Below the pieces are notes generated by a model. That model ran no database searches and was not told where the DNA came from. It saw only the letters and a list, made by a program, of their open reading frames with translations. Shown here piece by piece: positions 19,952-28,875 of a stretch of DNA of 64,000 nt (its first letter is position 1; each line of letters begins with the position of its first letter). Source of the DNA: Psychroflexus planctonicus (GTDB lineage: Bacteria; Bacteroidota; Bacteroidia; Flavobacteriales; Flavobacteriaceae); NCBI RefSeq assembly GCF_014640195.1, contig NZ_BMGM01000002.1, positions 62,001 to 126,000 on the forward strand, written 5' to 3'. The position numbers and the translations under genes were made by a program.

Positions 19952-21349
19952 ATGCAAGACAGGGCAATAGCTGATATTGGTAATTTAGAAATACTTGGGA
20001 AAAATAGCTTAAGTTCTTTTGAACTTTTAACTCAAGAACCCTATCCGAATAGAATATGTAAGATGCTATTAATTGTGTTTGAAGAAAACAATGGAAAAAT
20101 AGAATTTAAAAGTATAGACAGAGATAATGTTGATGAAAACAATTATACTAAATATGCATATAGAAAAGGAAGTGCTTCTGGGGGCGATGTTACATTCACT
20201 ACCAAATGTGGTGATTTCTCTAAAAAACTTAACACACTAGTCAATATTCAATTCCCAAAGCTCATTAAACTTTTAGATGAAGAAAAATCTGACAATATTG
20301 ATTTTTTTAAGGAATGGAAAAAATCTTTCGAAGAAAGCTTGAATGATATAAAAAACAGTCTGCACGATTTCTACGAAAAACTAGAACAACATGATAAATT
20401 CACTAGTGCTTTCACTCTAGTTATTGATTTAGATGGACAAAGAAAATACCTTTCTGATTTTGATATTTTCAAAAAGTTAATTGTAAAAGACAAAATTGAT
20501 GGAAATTTTAAAAAACATGGCGTTTCTTCAAAAGGCGAAAATTCAAAATGCAGTATTTGTAATGAAATAAAAGCAGAAGTGTATGGTTTTGGCTCTCCGT
20601 TGAAATATACAACTGTGAATAAACCTGGTTTTGTAAGTGGTTTCTTCAAGCAAGAAAACAATTGGATAAATTATCCAATTTGCGAAAGATGCTCTATTAA
20701 AATGGAACTTGGGAAAAATTATATTGTAAAACACCTTACAAAGTGTTTTTTTGAAAAAGAATTTTACTTCGTCCCTAAATCTGTAAACAGTAAGAATACT
20801 GAATCTTTAAAAAAAGCTTTAGATATACTAAAAGATATTGACTACAATATTGAAAATAATGATATTAATATCGCCAAGGAAGATTATTTTCTTAAGAAGA
20901 TAGGTGATGCTGATGATGGTATTTTCACAATAAACATCCTTTTTTTTGAAGAGAATAAAAAAAATAAATCAATAAAAATTAAGGCAATGATTGAAGAAGT
21001 TCCACCGTCAAGATTTAAAAAATTATTTGTTGATGTACCAAAAAAAATTAGTGAAGATTCTTTTTTTACAGACTTGATTAATAATCATGCTGAAAAAGAT
21101 AAATTAGAATTTAGTTATAAATTAATCAAAGATTTTTTTGAAGATGATTTTTATGAAATAACCTATAATATTTTCATGGGTAGAAAAATAAGTCAAAAAT
21201 TGATTTACAAAAATTTTATGAAAGTTATTCGTGCAAGCTATAATGAAAGTAACAACTTTTTCTTTAAAAAAGGGAATTTGTTGATAGCCAAAACATACTT
21301 GCTGCAGAGTTATTTTCAAGAACTTGATTTAATTAATTACAATAAATAA
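19952..21349 (+). CDS. cas8b: type I-B CRISPR Cascade large subunit Cas8b (Csh1/TM1802 type), lacking the C-terminal part
   Basis: The 465 residues match the Csh1/TM1802 pattern. A zinc site is formed by C200/C203 (CSIC) and C244/C247 (CERC), with the intervening PLKYTTVNKPGFVSGF typical of this family. Cas8b recognises the PAM and holds the effector complex together. TM1802 proteins usually run to about 600 residues; here the helical C-terminal part is absent and is encoded by the next gene 10 bp downstream. It is the first gene of a cas8b-cas11-cas7-cas5-cas6 set. The start was taken at the first ATG of the frame. Confidence 0.85.
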   Translation: MQDRAIADIGNLEILGKNSLSSFELLTQEPYPNRICKMLLIVFEENNGKIEFKSIDRDNVDENNYTKYAYRKGSASGGDVTFTTKCGDFSKKLNTLVNIQFPKLIKLLDEEKSDNIDFFKEWKKSFEESLNDIKNSLHDFYEKLEQHDKFTSAFTLVIDLDGQRKYLSDFDIFKKLIVKDKIDGNFKKHGVSSKGENSKCSICNEIKAEVYGFGSPLKYTTVNKPGFVSGFFKQENNWINYPICERCSIKMELGKNYIVKHLTKCFFEKEFYFVPKSVNSKNTESLKKALDILKDIDYNIENNDINIAKEDYFLKKIGDADDGIFTINILFFEENKKNKSIKIKAMIEEVPPSRFKKLFVDVPKKISEDSFFTDLINNHAEKDKLEFSYKLIKDFFEDDFYEITYNIFMGRKISQKLIYKNFMKVIRASYNESNNFFFKKGNLLIAKTYLLQSYFQELDLINYNK

Positions 21350-21359
21350 AGTAAAAATC

Positions 21360-21779
21360 ATGATAACAGAAGATGACAAAAAACAAACTATTAAGAAAGT
21401 CAAGTTTGATTTTGAAAAGCTTTCAAGCTTCATAGAAAATAACTCAGTTTTTGAAAATAAGGAAGCTACCAAAGGTATTTTCAGTCTTGGAGTCTTAGTC
21501 CATTTAGTTTATTCAATGCAATTAGCTAATTTAAATAATACTCCTTTTGAAAAGAAATTAAAAGGACTTCATCTGACTCCAAAAGATGTTAAACGGATTT
21601 TTAATGAGGCTATTGAAAAAGTAAACCAGTATGCATATCAAACCACTTACAAAGAGTTACGTGAGTATATTTCTGAAAGTTTACTAACTAATTACGATTA
21701 TTTAAAAAAAATGACTGACGATGAAATAACTTTCAATTTTGTGTGTGGAATTGAATTAGGGAAAAAATTTAAATCATAA
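21360..21779 (+). CDS. cas11: separate Cas11-like small subunit (C-terminal part of Cas8b family)
   Basis: The 139-residue all-helical protein (GIFSLGVLVHLVYSMQ near 40-55, FEKKLKGLHLTPKDVKRIFNEA near 61-82, GIELGKKFKS at the end) resembles the C-terminal region of TM1802/Cas8b. In type I-B systems that region is also made alone, as Cas11b, by internal translation. Here it has its own ATG and follows the cas8b stop by 10 bp. Lengths of the two genes add up to a normal Cas8b (604 residues). It would line the belly of the Cascade complex. The assignment is by position and pattern. Confidence 0.7.
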   Translation: MITEDDKKQTIKKVKFDFEKLSSFIENNSVFENKEATKGIFSLGVLVHLVYSMQLANLNNTPFEKKLKGLHLTPKDVKRIFNEAIEKVNQYAYQTTYKELREYISESLLTNYDYLKKMTDDEITFNFVCGIELGKKFKS

Positions 21780-21796
21780 AAATTAAAAATAATATT

Positions 21797-22711
21797 ATGA
21801 TAATAAAAAAACGTTCTGAATTTTTATTTCTATATGATATAGAAAACGCAAACCCAAATGGAGACCCATTAAATGAAAATCGTCCTAGGCTTGACGCAGA
21901 AGATAACACTATATTAGTTTCTGATGTTCGTTTAAAAAGAACTATCCGAGATTATTGGTTTGAATATGAAAATTATAATGGGTCTGATGGTAAAGATATT
22001 TTTGTTAGGGAAACAAAATATGAAAAAAATGGTGAACAGTTTATCAATACAGGTAAACGAAGAGCAGAAATATTTAAAGAAAGTAAAGATAAGGTTTTAG
22101 AAACCTGTATTGATGTTCGGGTTTTTGGTGGTATCTTACCAATCAAAAAAAACAAATTTACTTTTATTGGCCCTGTCCAATTTCAAATGGGAAAATCTTT
22201 ACATCAGGCAGAAATAATAACAGAGGCAGGTACAGGTGCTTTTGCATCTTCTGATGGAAAGAAGCAAAATACATTTAGAACTGAATATAAAGTACCTTAT
22301 GCACTTATTGGATTTAATGGAATAATTAATGAAAAAGCTGCACAGTATTCTAAAATGACCGAAAATGATAAAGAATTGCTATTACGTGGTATATGGGATG
22401 GTACAAAAAATTTGATTAGCCGTTCAAAATTTGGTCAACGACCTTTACTGATTTTTACAATAAACTACAAAAAACCCTATTATATAGGAAGTCTAAGACA
22501 ACGCTTAAATATTGTATCAGAAAAAAGTGAATTTAAGTTAAGAAGCACTAAGGACTATAAAATAGACTTAACTGATATGCTTCACGAGATTTCTAACCAA
22601 AGAGATAAAATTGATTCAATTGAAGTAAGATGTGATAATAGCTTAAATTTTCTAAAAAGTGGTGAAGATTATAATTTAGAAAACAAAACATATCAAGTTA
22701 ATGAACTTTAA
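21797..22711 (+). CDS. cas7: type I-B Cascade backbone protein Cas7 (Csh2)
   Basis: The 304 residues start with the RAMP-type Cas7 pattern FLFLYDIENANPNGDPLNENRPRLD, followed by VSDVRLKRTIRDYW and, near the middle, FQMGKSLHQAE and GTGAFAS, all typical of Csh2. Several copies bind the crRNA spacer in the effector filament. It is preceded by 17 bp of spacer and overlaps cas5 by 11 bases. Confidence 0.93.
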   Translation: MIIKKRSEFLFLYDIENANPNGDPLNENRPRLDAEDNTILVSDVRLKRTIRDYWFEYENYNGSDGKDIFVRETKYEKNGEQFINTGKRRAEIFKESKDKVLETCIDVRVFGGILPIKKNKFTFIGPVQFQMGKSLHQAEIITEAGTGAFASSDGKKQNTFRTEYKVPYALIGFNGIINEKAAQYSKMTENDKELLLRGIWDGTKNLISRSKFGQRPLLIFTINYKKPYYIGSLRQRLNIVSEKSEFKLRSTKDYKIDLTDMLHEISNQRDKIDSIEVRCDNSLNFLKSGEDYNLENKTYQVNEL

Positions 22712-23468
22712 AAAAGCCATCATTTTCGATATTTATGGGGAATTTGGTCACTTTAGAAAGTTTAACACTACTACTTCGCCCCTTACCTTTAGTTTACCTA
22801 CACCATCAGCTGTTTTTGGTATGTTAGGTGCCATTTTAGGAATAGAAAGAGAAGATAGCCAAAACACTGTAAACGAAGATGAAAATCATCTTAGAAAGGT
22901 TTTTTCTGCAGAAAATGCGTATATAGCAATAAGACCAATTTCTCGTATCAAAAAAGTAAATATGGCCTTCAATTTATTAATTACAAGCAGTAGTCCTAAC
23001 ACATTCTACAATATTAAACCAAGCGGACGTAGTCAAATTGAGTTTGAACTTTTAAAAAATCCTAGATTTAGGATTTACTTATGTTGGAATCATTTGCTTA
23101 GAAATAATTTGATAGAGCGACTAGAAGATAAAAACTTTTATTTTAATCCTTATTTAGGTTTAGCTCAAATGACTGCTAATATTGATTACATAGGTGAAAA
23201 AAAGCTAAATAAAATCATTAAAGAAGATTATGTTGATTTTTGTTCAGCGATAAACCTATCTGAAATTGATTCTGATAATCCTATTGATATAGATTATATG
23301 AAAAGTAGAGTGTTTCAATTAGAAACTTTTCCATTGGAGATGAATGTAGACAGAACTATTTCACGTTATGGGGAAGTACTTACAGAAATGAATGGATTTA
23401 ATGTAAAAGCAGTCCCTAACGATAAATCATTTTCGATTATAGATGAAGGAAATGTTCAGTTTTTATGA
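22701..23468 (+). CDS. cas5: type I-B Cascade protein Cas5
   Basis: The 255-residue RAMP protein has the N-terminal Cas5 signature: FDIYGEFGHFRKFNTTTSPLTFSLPTPSAVFGMLGAILG in parts. A central NPYLGLAQMTANI segment is typical of the Cas5h type. It caps the 5' handle of the crRNA. The start overlaps the cas7 end. In complete I-B loci cas3 normally comes next; here only 112 bp of empty sequence follow before cas6. Confidence 0.92.
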   Translation: MNFKKAIIFDIYGEFGHFRKFNTTTSPLTFSLPTPSAVFGMLGAILGIEREDSQNTVNEDENHLRKVFSAENAYIAIRPISRIKKVNMAFNLLITSSSPNTFYNIKPSGRSQIEFELLKNPRFRIYLCWNHLLRNNLIERLEDKNFYFNPYLGLAQMTANIDYIGEKKLNKIIKEDYVDFCSAINLSEIDSDNPIDIDYMKSRVFQLETFPLEMNVDRTISRYGEVLTEMNGFNVKAVPNDKSFSIIDEGNVQFL

Positions 23469-23580
23469 TTTTAATGAATTAGAGTGAATTTCATGATAAA
23501 ATCTAGATTCAAGAAATTGATATTCATGTATTTAAATAACAAACCATTAACTGATTATAAGGCGAATTGAAATAATACAC

Positions 23581-24267
23581 ATGAAAACAAAAACCACAAC
23601 AAAAGAAATTCAAATTTGCCGAATTAAATTTCCAGAAATCAAATTGCAAACAAGAGATGCTCATAAGCTTAGGGGGTACTTTGGAAATTTGTTTAAAAAG
23701 CATTCTTCTATTTTACACAATCATTATGATGATGGAAGTTTTAGATATAAATACCCAACAATACAATATAAAATTATTGACCAAGTTCCGACACTAATTG
23801 GAGTTAATGAAGGTGCAAAATTGCTTCCCGAACTATTTCTAAAAATGAAAGAACTTAAAATTAATAACCAAAGCTATAAAATAAGCACTAAAAATATTGA
23901 AGTTAAAAATGAAACTACAGGTTATAGTCATAGTTTGCACAATTATCAATTTGTTACTCTTTGGATGGGACTAAATCAGACTAATTATAAGAAATATATA
24001 AAATTAGAAAGCGAAGCTGAAAAACAAGATATGCTAAATGCTGTTTTAGTTGGTCATATTTTAAGTTTTTTCAAGAATGTTGGATTAGAATTAAAAATAA
24101 ATGAACGTTTACTGATGAAAGTGAGTGTAATTGAAAAAAAAACAAATTTTAAAGAAAATAAAATGTTTGCTTTTAGTGGTGGCTTCATAGTAAACGCCTA
24201 TCTCCCAAATGAAATTGGACTTGGAAAATCAGTTTCACGAGGATTTGGAACTATTAAAAATAACTAA
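23581..24267 (+). CDS. cas6: Cas6-type CRISPR RNA endonuclease
   Basis: The 228-residue protein has a Cas6-like layout: an N-terminal ferredoxin-like part containing HKLRGYFGNLF and several histidines (about 28-46, candidates for the catalytic residue), and a C-terminal glycine-rich loop NEIGLGKSVSRGFGTIK (about 211-227) that is the hallmark of Cas6. It would cut the repeat RNA 8 bases before the spacer, leaving an ATTGAAAC handle. It lies right before the array. Confidence 0.82.
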   Translation: MKTKTTTKEIQICRIKFPEIKLQTRDAHKLRGYFGNLFKKHSSILHNHYDDGSFRYKYPTIQYKIIDQVPTLIGVNEGAKLLPELFLKMKELKINNQSYKISTKNIEVKNETTGYSHSLHNYQFVTLWMGLNQTNYKKYIKLESEAEKQDMLNAVLVGHILSFFKNVGLELKINERLLMKVSVIEKKTNFKENKMFAFSGGFIVNAYLPNEIGLGKSVSRGFGTIKNN

Positions 24268-24534
24268 TTACGAATCTTGTATTAAAAAAAATCATTTTTT
24301 AAATATTTTCATCACAAAACTGTATATTTATACAAAATTATTTATTCCGAGTATAAAATTATAAATAAGATGCTTAGATGTTAATGCAAAGCATAATGTT
24401 TATAGTGTTTTACGAATACGGAAAATATTATAATTTTAATATATGATGTTCTATTATATTCTGAAAAAACATTTTTTAAAAGTCGGGAAGACTATCTTAT
24501 TTATTGTCAATTAAGGCTTTAGGGCAATTATCGC
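24268..24534 (+). promoter_or_regulatory. AT-rich leader of the CRISPR array
   Basis: The stretch has no gene. It lies on the side of the array with perfect repeats, while the far-end repeat is mutated, so this is the probable leader. No exact promoter could be fixed. Confidence 0.5.
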
Positions 24535-24857
24535 ATTTAAGACCTATCCATTATAAACTAGGATTGAAACCAAGACAGCACCAAGAAAACAATCCAATTT
24601 CAGTAATTTAAGACCTATCCATTATAAACTAGGATTGAAACCAAAGATACAAAAAATGTTGGTATAATCGCTAAAATATTTAAGACCTATCCATTATAAA
24701 CTAGGATTGAAACATGTAATTACAAATTGTCTTTTTCATATAGATGAAATTTAAGACCTATCCATTATAAACTAGGATTGAAACACACCATTATAGTGTG
24801 AATTATACCCTTATTTAATTAATTTAAGGCCTATCCATTATAAACTAGGATTGAAAC
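24535..24857 (+). CRISPR. CRISPR array, 5 repeats of 36 bp and 4 spacers
   Basis: Repeats lie at 24535-24570, 24606-24641, 24678-24713, 24749-24784 and 24822-24857. Spacers are 35, 36, 35 and 37 bp. The repeat starts ATTTAAGACC and ends GGATTGAAAC, the ending typical of type I-B and III arrays. The fifth repeat has GGCC instead of GACC, the usual decay at the leader-distal end, so the array reads on the plus strand in line with the cas genes. I saw no match of any spacer elsewhere in the window. Confidence 0.97.
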
Positions 24858-24875
24858 AAAAAGAAGATTAATCTT

Positions 24876-26054
24876 CTATTTAATCTGCACTTTCAGGTCC
24901 AGTTTTGCAAACTCTTCCCGAACATGATTACATACAATTTCATAATCTTCATCATGAACAAAAACAGCATCATGCCTGAGCATCATTTCAAAATCTAATG
25001 TTCCTATTTTATCAACCAATATTTTTGATTCTAATTGCTGTAATTTTTTTGAAATATGAATTTCTTTCCTCAATTCATTAATTTGATTAACAAAATTTGG
25101 GTACAATTTATTTAAGGAATCATAAATTTTACCACTGCTCAAATTTCGGTTCGAAAAAAATATAAATTGGTAGCTCAATACTTTAAATTGATTTCTAGTT
25201 TTCCCCAATTCCCTCGCCATAACATCGTAAAAAACACCATCTTCAACATCTTTTCGATATGAGGGGTTGTCTATTAGGCTCGATAAAAAAAGAGGTTGAC
25301 AGTTTTTAACATCAACTTCTCTTATTTCTTTACCACCCAATTTTGTGAATTGCAGAGTTGTATAGCTCATGTTTGTCAGACTACTATAAAATCGACCTTC
25401 ATCGCTTATTTTAAACCATAAATTTTTATAATTTATTTTTAATACTGAGTTAAGATATTCAAATATTCGCTCTTCATTTAATTCTCTTTTTATTACCATT
25501 CCATTTTTTATTATTGGTTTTAATTCAATCCCTATATTTTTTTTAAGCCACCTATAATACTTGGTTAAATCAATACTTACTTTATAGCTATCTTTGATTT
25601 GCTTATTATGATTTGGATATTTTTGTAGCCAATATTTTTGATTTTTTAAATTATGGAAAACCTTTTTATAATCTATTTCTGCTTCTTCAAAGTTTCCATT
25701 CAATACTGATGTCAAAATCCTGTAGCTTTTACAAAATCTGCCTGATGAATATTTTTTGTTTACATCAATTAAATCTGCTTTTTCGAGCATACCAAGAAAG
25801 TACTTATACCTATATATTTTTTGTTTAATAGTAACTTTGAATTTGTCTAGTCTTTTATTATTAATTGATGTATAGCAGTTAAGATTTATAACACTCTCGT
25901 CTGTGATTTGATTGTTATAAATATAAAACCATAGACTTATCAATAATTTGTATACTTTTTTATTTTCTGATTCTGTGTTTCTTAAAAAATCATTTTCTTT
26001 AGACAAGGACTCTCTTATTATCTTTTCAACTTTAAGTGGCATATAAACTTTCAA
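24876..26054 (-). CDS. divergent family A DNA polymerase-like protein
   Basis: The 392-residue protein carries in order the landmarks of a pol I palm: GRFYSSLTNMS (220-230, like TGRLSSxxPN), motif A with D248 (REVDVKNCQPLFL, Q253 near the usual SQIE position), motif B R287-x3-K291-x3-Y295-x3-F299 (compare R-x3-K-x3-F-x3-Y), and motif C VHDE with H367, D368 and E369. No exonuclease domain is present; the first 200 residues are unlike pol I. It converges on the CRISPR array, 18 bp away. It may replicate or repair the element, or act in defence. An alternative is a replication initiator that kept only a polymerase-like fold. Confidence 0.6.
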   Translation of the reverse strand: MKVYMPLKVEKIIRESLSKENDFLRNTESENKKVYKLLISLWFYIYNNQITDESVINLNCYTSINNKRLDKFKVTIKQKIYRYKYFLGMLEKADLIDVNKKYSSGRFCKSYRILTSVLNGNFEEAEIDYKKVFHNLKNQKYWLQKYPNHNKQIKDSYKVSIDLTKYYRWLKKNIGIELKPIIKNGMVIKRELNEERIFEYLNSVLKINYKNLWFKISDEGRFYSSLTNMSYTTLQFTKLGGKEIREVDVKNCQPLFLSSLIDNPSYRKDVEDGVFYDVMARELGKTRNQFKVLSYQFIFFSNRNLSSGKIYDSLNKLYPNFVNQINELRKEIHISKKLQQLESKILVDKIGTLDFEMMLRHDAVFVHDEDYEIVCNHVREEFAKLDLKVQIK

Positions 26055-26371
26055 CTTTCATTATACTTTTTTTTAGGCACACGTTCTTTTATAAACGTGT
26101 TTAGAGATTAGTAGATTCAGTTCTACTTTTAATCAATAATTCTATATATTATATGGTTGAACTTTAAAAAAGTTTAAAAAAAAGATTGAATTTTTTTTGA
26201 ATGAAAAGAAAATTGAAGGATTTGTAAGTACTATAATACTAGTCTAAATAGGCTTTTTCGAAAAGTTGCTTGACATATGAATATATTATTATTAATTATT
26301 TTAAATTATTTATTTTAATTAATAACTTATTTAATTAAACCTTATTAATTTTTTTATCTGAAACTACCTGA

Positions 26372-26451
26372 ACTGAAACCTGTTTAATTGGACAAACTTT
26401 TAATGTAACTTGTTTGATACTGAAGCTTGTTTAATTGGATAAACATTTAAT
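26372..26451. repeat. two iteron-like 33-bp repeats, 47-bp period
   Basis: Units 26372-26404 and 26419-26451 differ at four positions. The core TGTTTAATTGGAYAAAC is partly repeated again at 26475-26483. They sit in the AT-rich gap 26055-26806 upstream of the polymerase-like gene, which has no supported gene. An origin of replication or regulator site is possible. Confidence 0.6.
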
Positions 26452-26495
26452 TTATTTTTTTAGATATTGAATACTGTTTAATTCAGTCACTCGTA

Positions 26496-26530
26496 GCCGG
26501 GGCATCAAGCCCCCGGCGTTTTCAGTTTTT
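26496..26530. terminator. GC-rich hairpin (GCCGGGG/CCCCGGC)
   Basis: A 7-bp perfect G+C stem with an 8-base loop stands out in very AT-rich DNA and is followed by short T-runs. It could be a terminator or part of an origin with the neighbouring repeats. Confidence 0.5.
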
Positions 26531-26806
26531 AATAACTAACGAATAACCTTTTAAGTACTAATAAATATATTGTTTTACCATTTTTTTTAAAATAAAGTAA
26601 AACAAACCATGATTTATTTCATATAATTAAAAAAGCTATTATGATATGAAAACAAAAACGAGAAAAACAGGAAGTTCAAGATGGATAAACAAAAGGTTTA
26701 CAAAGAATCTCATCTAATAAATGTCCAAAAAATTAAAAAAATATTCAAGAAAAACTAAACTTTTTGAAATTTTTGAATATAACATATATAAACAAAATTA
26801 AAAATT

Positions 26807-27115
26807 ATGATTTTAGAAAGTAAAATGATTAAAGAATATGGTGCAAAATTGTGGAAGCTCAAAAGTGGATTATTACACCGAGAAGATGGTCCTGCTTATG
26901 TCGATAATGGTATAGAAAAATGGTACTTGTATGGTGCTTTGCATCGTGAAGGTGGGCCAGCGGTCGTAAATAAATACGAAAAAAAATGGTACAAACTCGG
27001 TAAATTACACAGAGAAAATGGGCCAGCGATTGAATCCAATGTTTATCCATCTGAGTGGTGGTTAAATGACGTTTATTACACTGAAAGTGAATTTAGAAAG
27101 GAGGTGGGACTATAA
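26807..27115 (+). CDS. protein with LHRExGPA repeats (MORN-variant type)
   Basis: The 102 residues contain three units: LHREDGPAYVDNGIEKWYLYG (about 22-42, given in part), LHREGGPAVVNKYEKKWYKLG and LHRENGPAIESN. Each unit is a beta-hairpin-like repeat seen in phage and bacterial proteins with DGPA motifs, related in style to MORN/YwqK repeats. No signal peptide is seen. The role is unknown; such proteins occur in phage-derived regions. Confidence 0.7.
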   Translation: MILESKMIKEYGAKLWKLKSGLLHREDGPAYVDNGIEKWYLYGALHREGGPAVVNKYEKKWYKLGKLHRENGPAIESNVYPSEWWLNDVYYTESEFRKEVGL

Positions 27116-27318
27116 AATTGAGTATAAAATAATGAAAAGAAAAGAACAGAATTATTGGCTTTAAGTGAGTTAAGATGAGTCTATGATTTGTTTTTAACTA
27201 ACTGGTTTAGAGTTTTTAATTCTGTGATTTTTTTTTATTTTAAGTTTTATGAATATATTTACGTGTCTAATAACTGATAGCAACAATTAAAATTTTAAGC
27301 TACTTCTAAAACCAAGCT

Positions 27319-27999
27319 ATGAAAAAAATCACTCTGTTATTAATATTTACCATAACAATAGCATCTTGCCAAAAGAATAAAAATAAAGCTAATGTTACAG
27401 ACGATTTTGAAAAATCGTATAAGGAACAGAAAAGTTCTGGTATGTTATCTGAAAAACACACTGAACATTTTGATTCGATAAATAATTTATATTCAAACTA
27501 TAAATATAAAGTAGCATTCAACGCACCTAATCATTGGGATTCTGATTCAGGAGTATCTGAACATGCGATATTTAGGGCTTTTCAAACTGATTCAGCAATA
27601 AGTTTTGTAATTAACGTGATTGAACTAAAAGTGGTTGAAAATGAAAAAAAACAAGACGTATGGGAGATGTACCAAATTCAAAAAGAAAAAATGGATTATG
27701 CATATAAAGTTTTAATTCCAAAACAATTCAACACTGAAGTAGAAGATTTTAAAGCAAGTAAAACATACATAAAGAACAAAATTACGCTAAAAAGAAAATT
27801 TAAATATTTAGTACGTGAATTAGATTTAGAATATTATAACACATCAATAGTTTATCAAACTTCAAATAATAATTTCATATATACATTTGGTTTTGATGTG
27901 CCAACTATGTTTTATGATGAAAACCCTAGTTTTTATGACAACCTCATAAGCAATGTTTCATTCCTGTATGGTAAAGACGATTTGGATGGTGATAATTAA
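27319..27999 (+). CDS. lipoprotein of unknown function
   Basis: The 226-residue product has a lipoprotein signal (MKKITLLLIFTITIASC) with the lipidated cysteine at position 17. The mature part has a YKYKVAFNAPNHWDSD segment that resembles the start of PsbP-like folds, like the next gene. It probably sits on an outer or inner membrane leaflet. A conserved junction-like motif (see 27245-27300) precedes it. Confidence 0.7.
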   Translation: MKKITLLLIFTITIASCQKNKNKANVTDDFEKSYKEQKSSGMLSEKHTEHFDSINNLYSNYKYKVAFNAPNHWDSDSGVSEHAIFRAFQTDSAISFVINVIELKVVENEKKQDVWEMYQIQKEKMDYAYKVLIPKQFNTEVEDFKASKTYIKNKITLKRKFKYLVRELDLEYYNTSIVYQTSNNNFIYTFGFDVPTMFYDENPSFYDNLISNVSFLYGKDDLDGDN

Positions 28000-28194
28000 T
28001 ATAAACAAAAGATAACTTACAAGCGAAATCCATCTTGCTTAAAGAAGTAATAGTATATCTAATTAAAGAAATTAAACACTAATTTAGATGCTCTGAAACA
28101 AGAAGAAAAGAAAATTAACGGTAAGAGTATTTTTTATAATTTTAGTTTTTTTCTAGGTGTTTCATTTTAAAGAACAATATTAAAATATTTGAAA

Positions 28195-28875
28195 ATGAAT
28201 TTGAAAATTATAAATCGATTATTTCACATTAAACTATTTATTTTCATTGTGATAATATCGGTTTATAGTTGTAAAAAAGAAAATAAAGAATTTGATTTAG
28301 GGTATATTAATAACAATGTTTACGTAAATAACTTTTTTAAATTTAAAATAGATTTACCAAAGGAATGGATTCCTAAAACAGATGATTTCTATCGAAAAAA
28401 TAATGAAGTTGTTAAAGAAGTTCTTGCAGGAGATGACAGGGTTAAGAATAGAATTTTAGATAAAGATGAAATCAATACAGTTAACTTAATTGGTTTATTT
28501 AAAAACAAAGAAAATTTAAGCATTGATTTGAATCCTAACATTCTTATTACCGCCAAAAATCTAGAATACTATCCAGATATAACAAATATTAATGATGATT
28601 TAAATCAAACAGTTTCTTTTTTACAAGATTCTAAAATTGAAGATTCAGGAATCAAAATTATTTATTTGAGTAAAGAATTCGAAAAAATAATAATAGGAAA
28701 TCAAGTTTTTTATAAACTTGATGCAACGTTTAATTACAATGGTTTAATTGTAAATCAAGAAGTTTATTCTACTATTAGAAACAATTTTTCTCTGGCCATA
28801 ATATTATCCTTTAAAAATAAAAATGATAAGCAATTAATGCACAATATTTTAACATCAATAAATTTTTATGAATAA
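28195..28875 (+). CDS. PsbP-like lipoprotein
   Basis: The start is set at the ATG at 28195 (the in-frame TTG six bases earlier is less likely), giving 226 residues. A signal of about 22 residues ends in SVYSC, a lipobox. The mature domain begins YVNNFFKFKIDLPKEWIPK, the usual entry of PsbP-like lipoproteins in Bacteroidota. It overlaps the following gene by 8 bases, so the two are coupled. Confidence 0.72.
   Translation: MNLKIINRLFHIKLFIFIVIISVYSCKKENKEFDLGYINNNVYVNNFFKFKIDLPKEWIPKTDDFYRKNNEVVKEVLAGDDRVKNRILDKDEINTVNLIGLFKNKENLSIDLNPNILITAKNLEYYPDITNINDDLNQTVSFLQDSKIEDSGIKIIYLSKEFEKIIIGNQVFYKLDATFNYNGLIVNQEVYSTIRNNFSLAIILSFKNKNDKQLMHNILTSINFYE

Noticed and set aside
24876-26054. A CRISPR-related function of the gene beside the array
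   Set aside because: It is on the opposite strand, converges on the array and has polymerase-type motifs; nothing links it to Cas proteins except position.
26643-26716. 23-codon basic frame (MKTKTRKTGSSRW)
   Set aside because: It is too short and lacks support from context or family.
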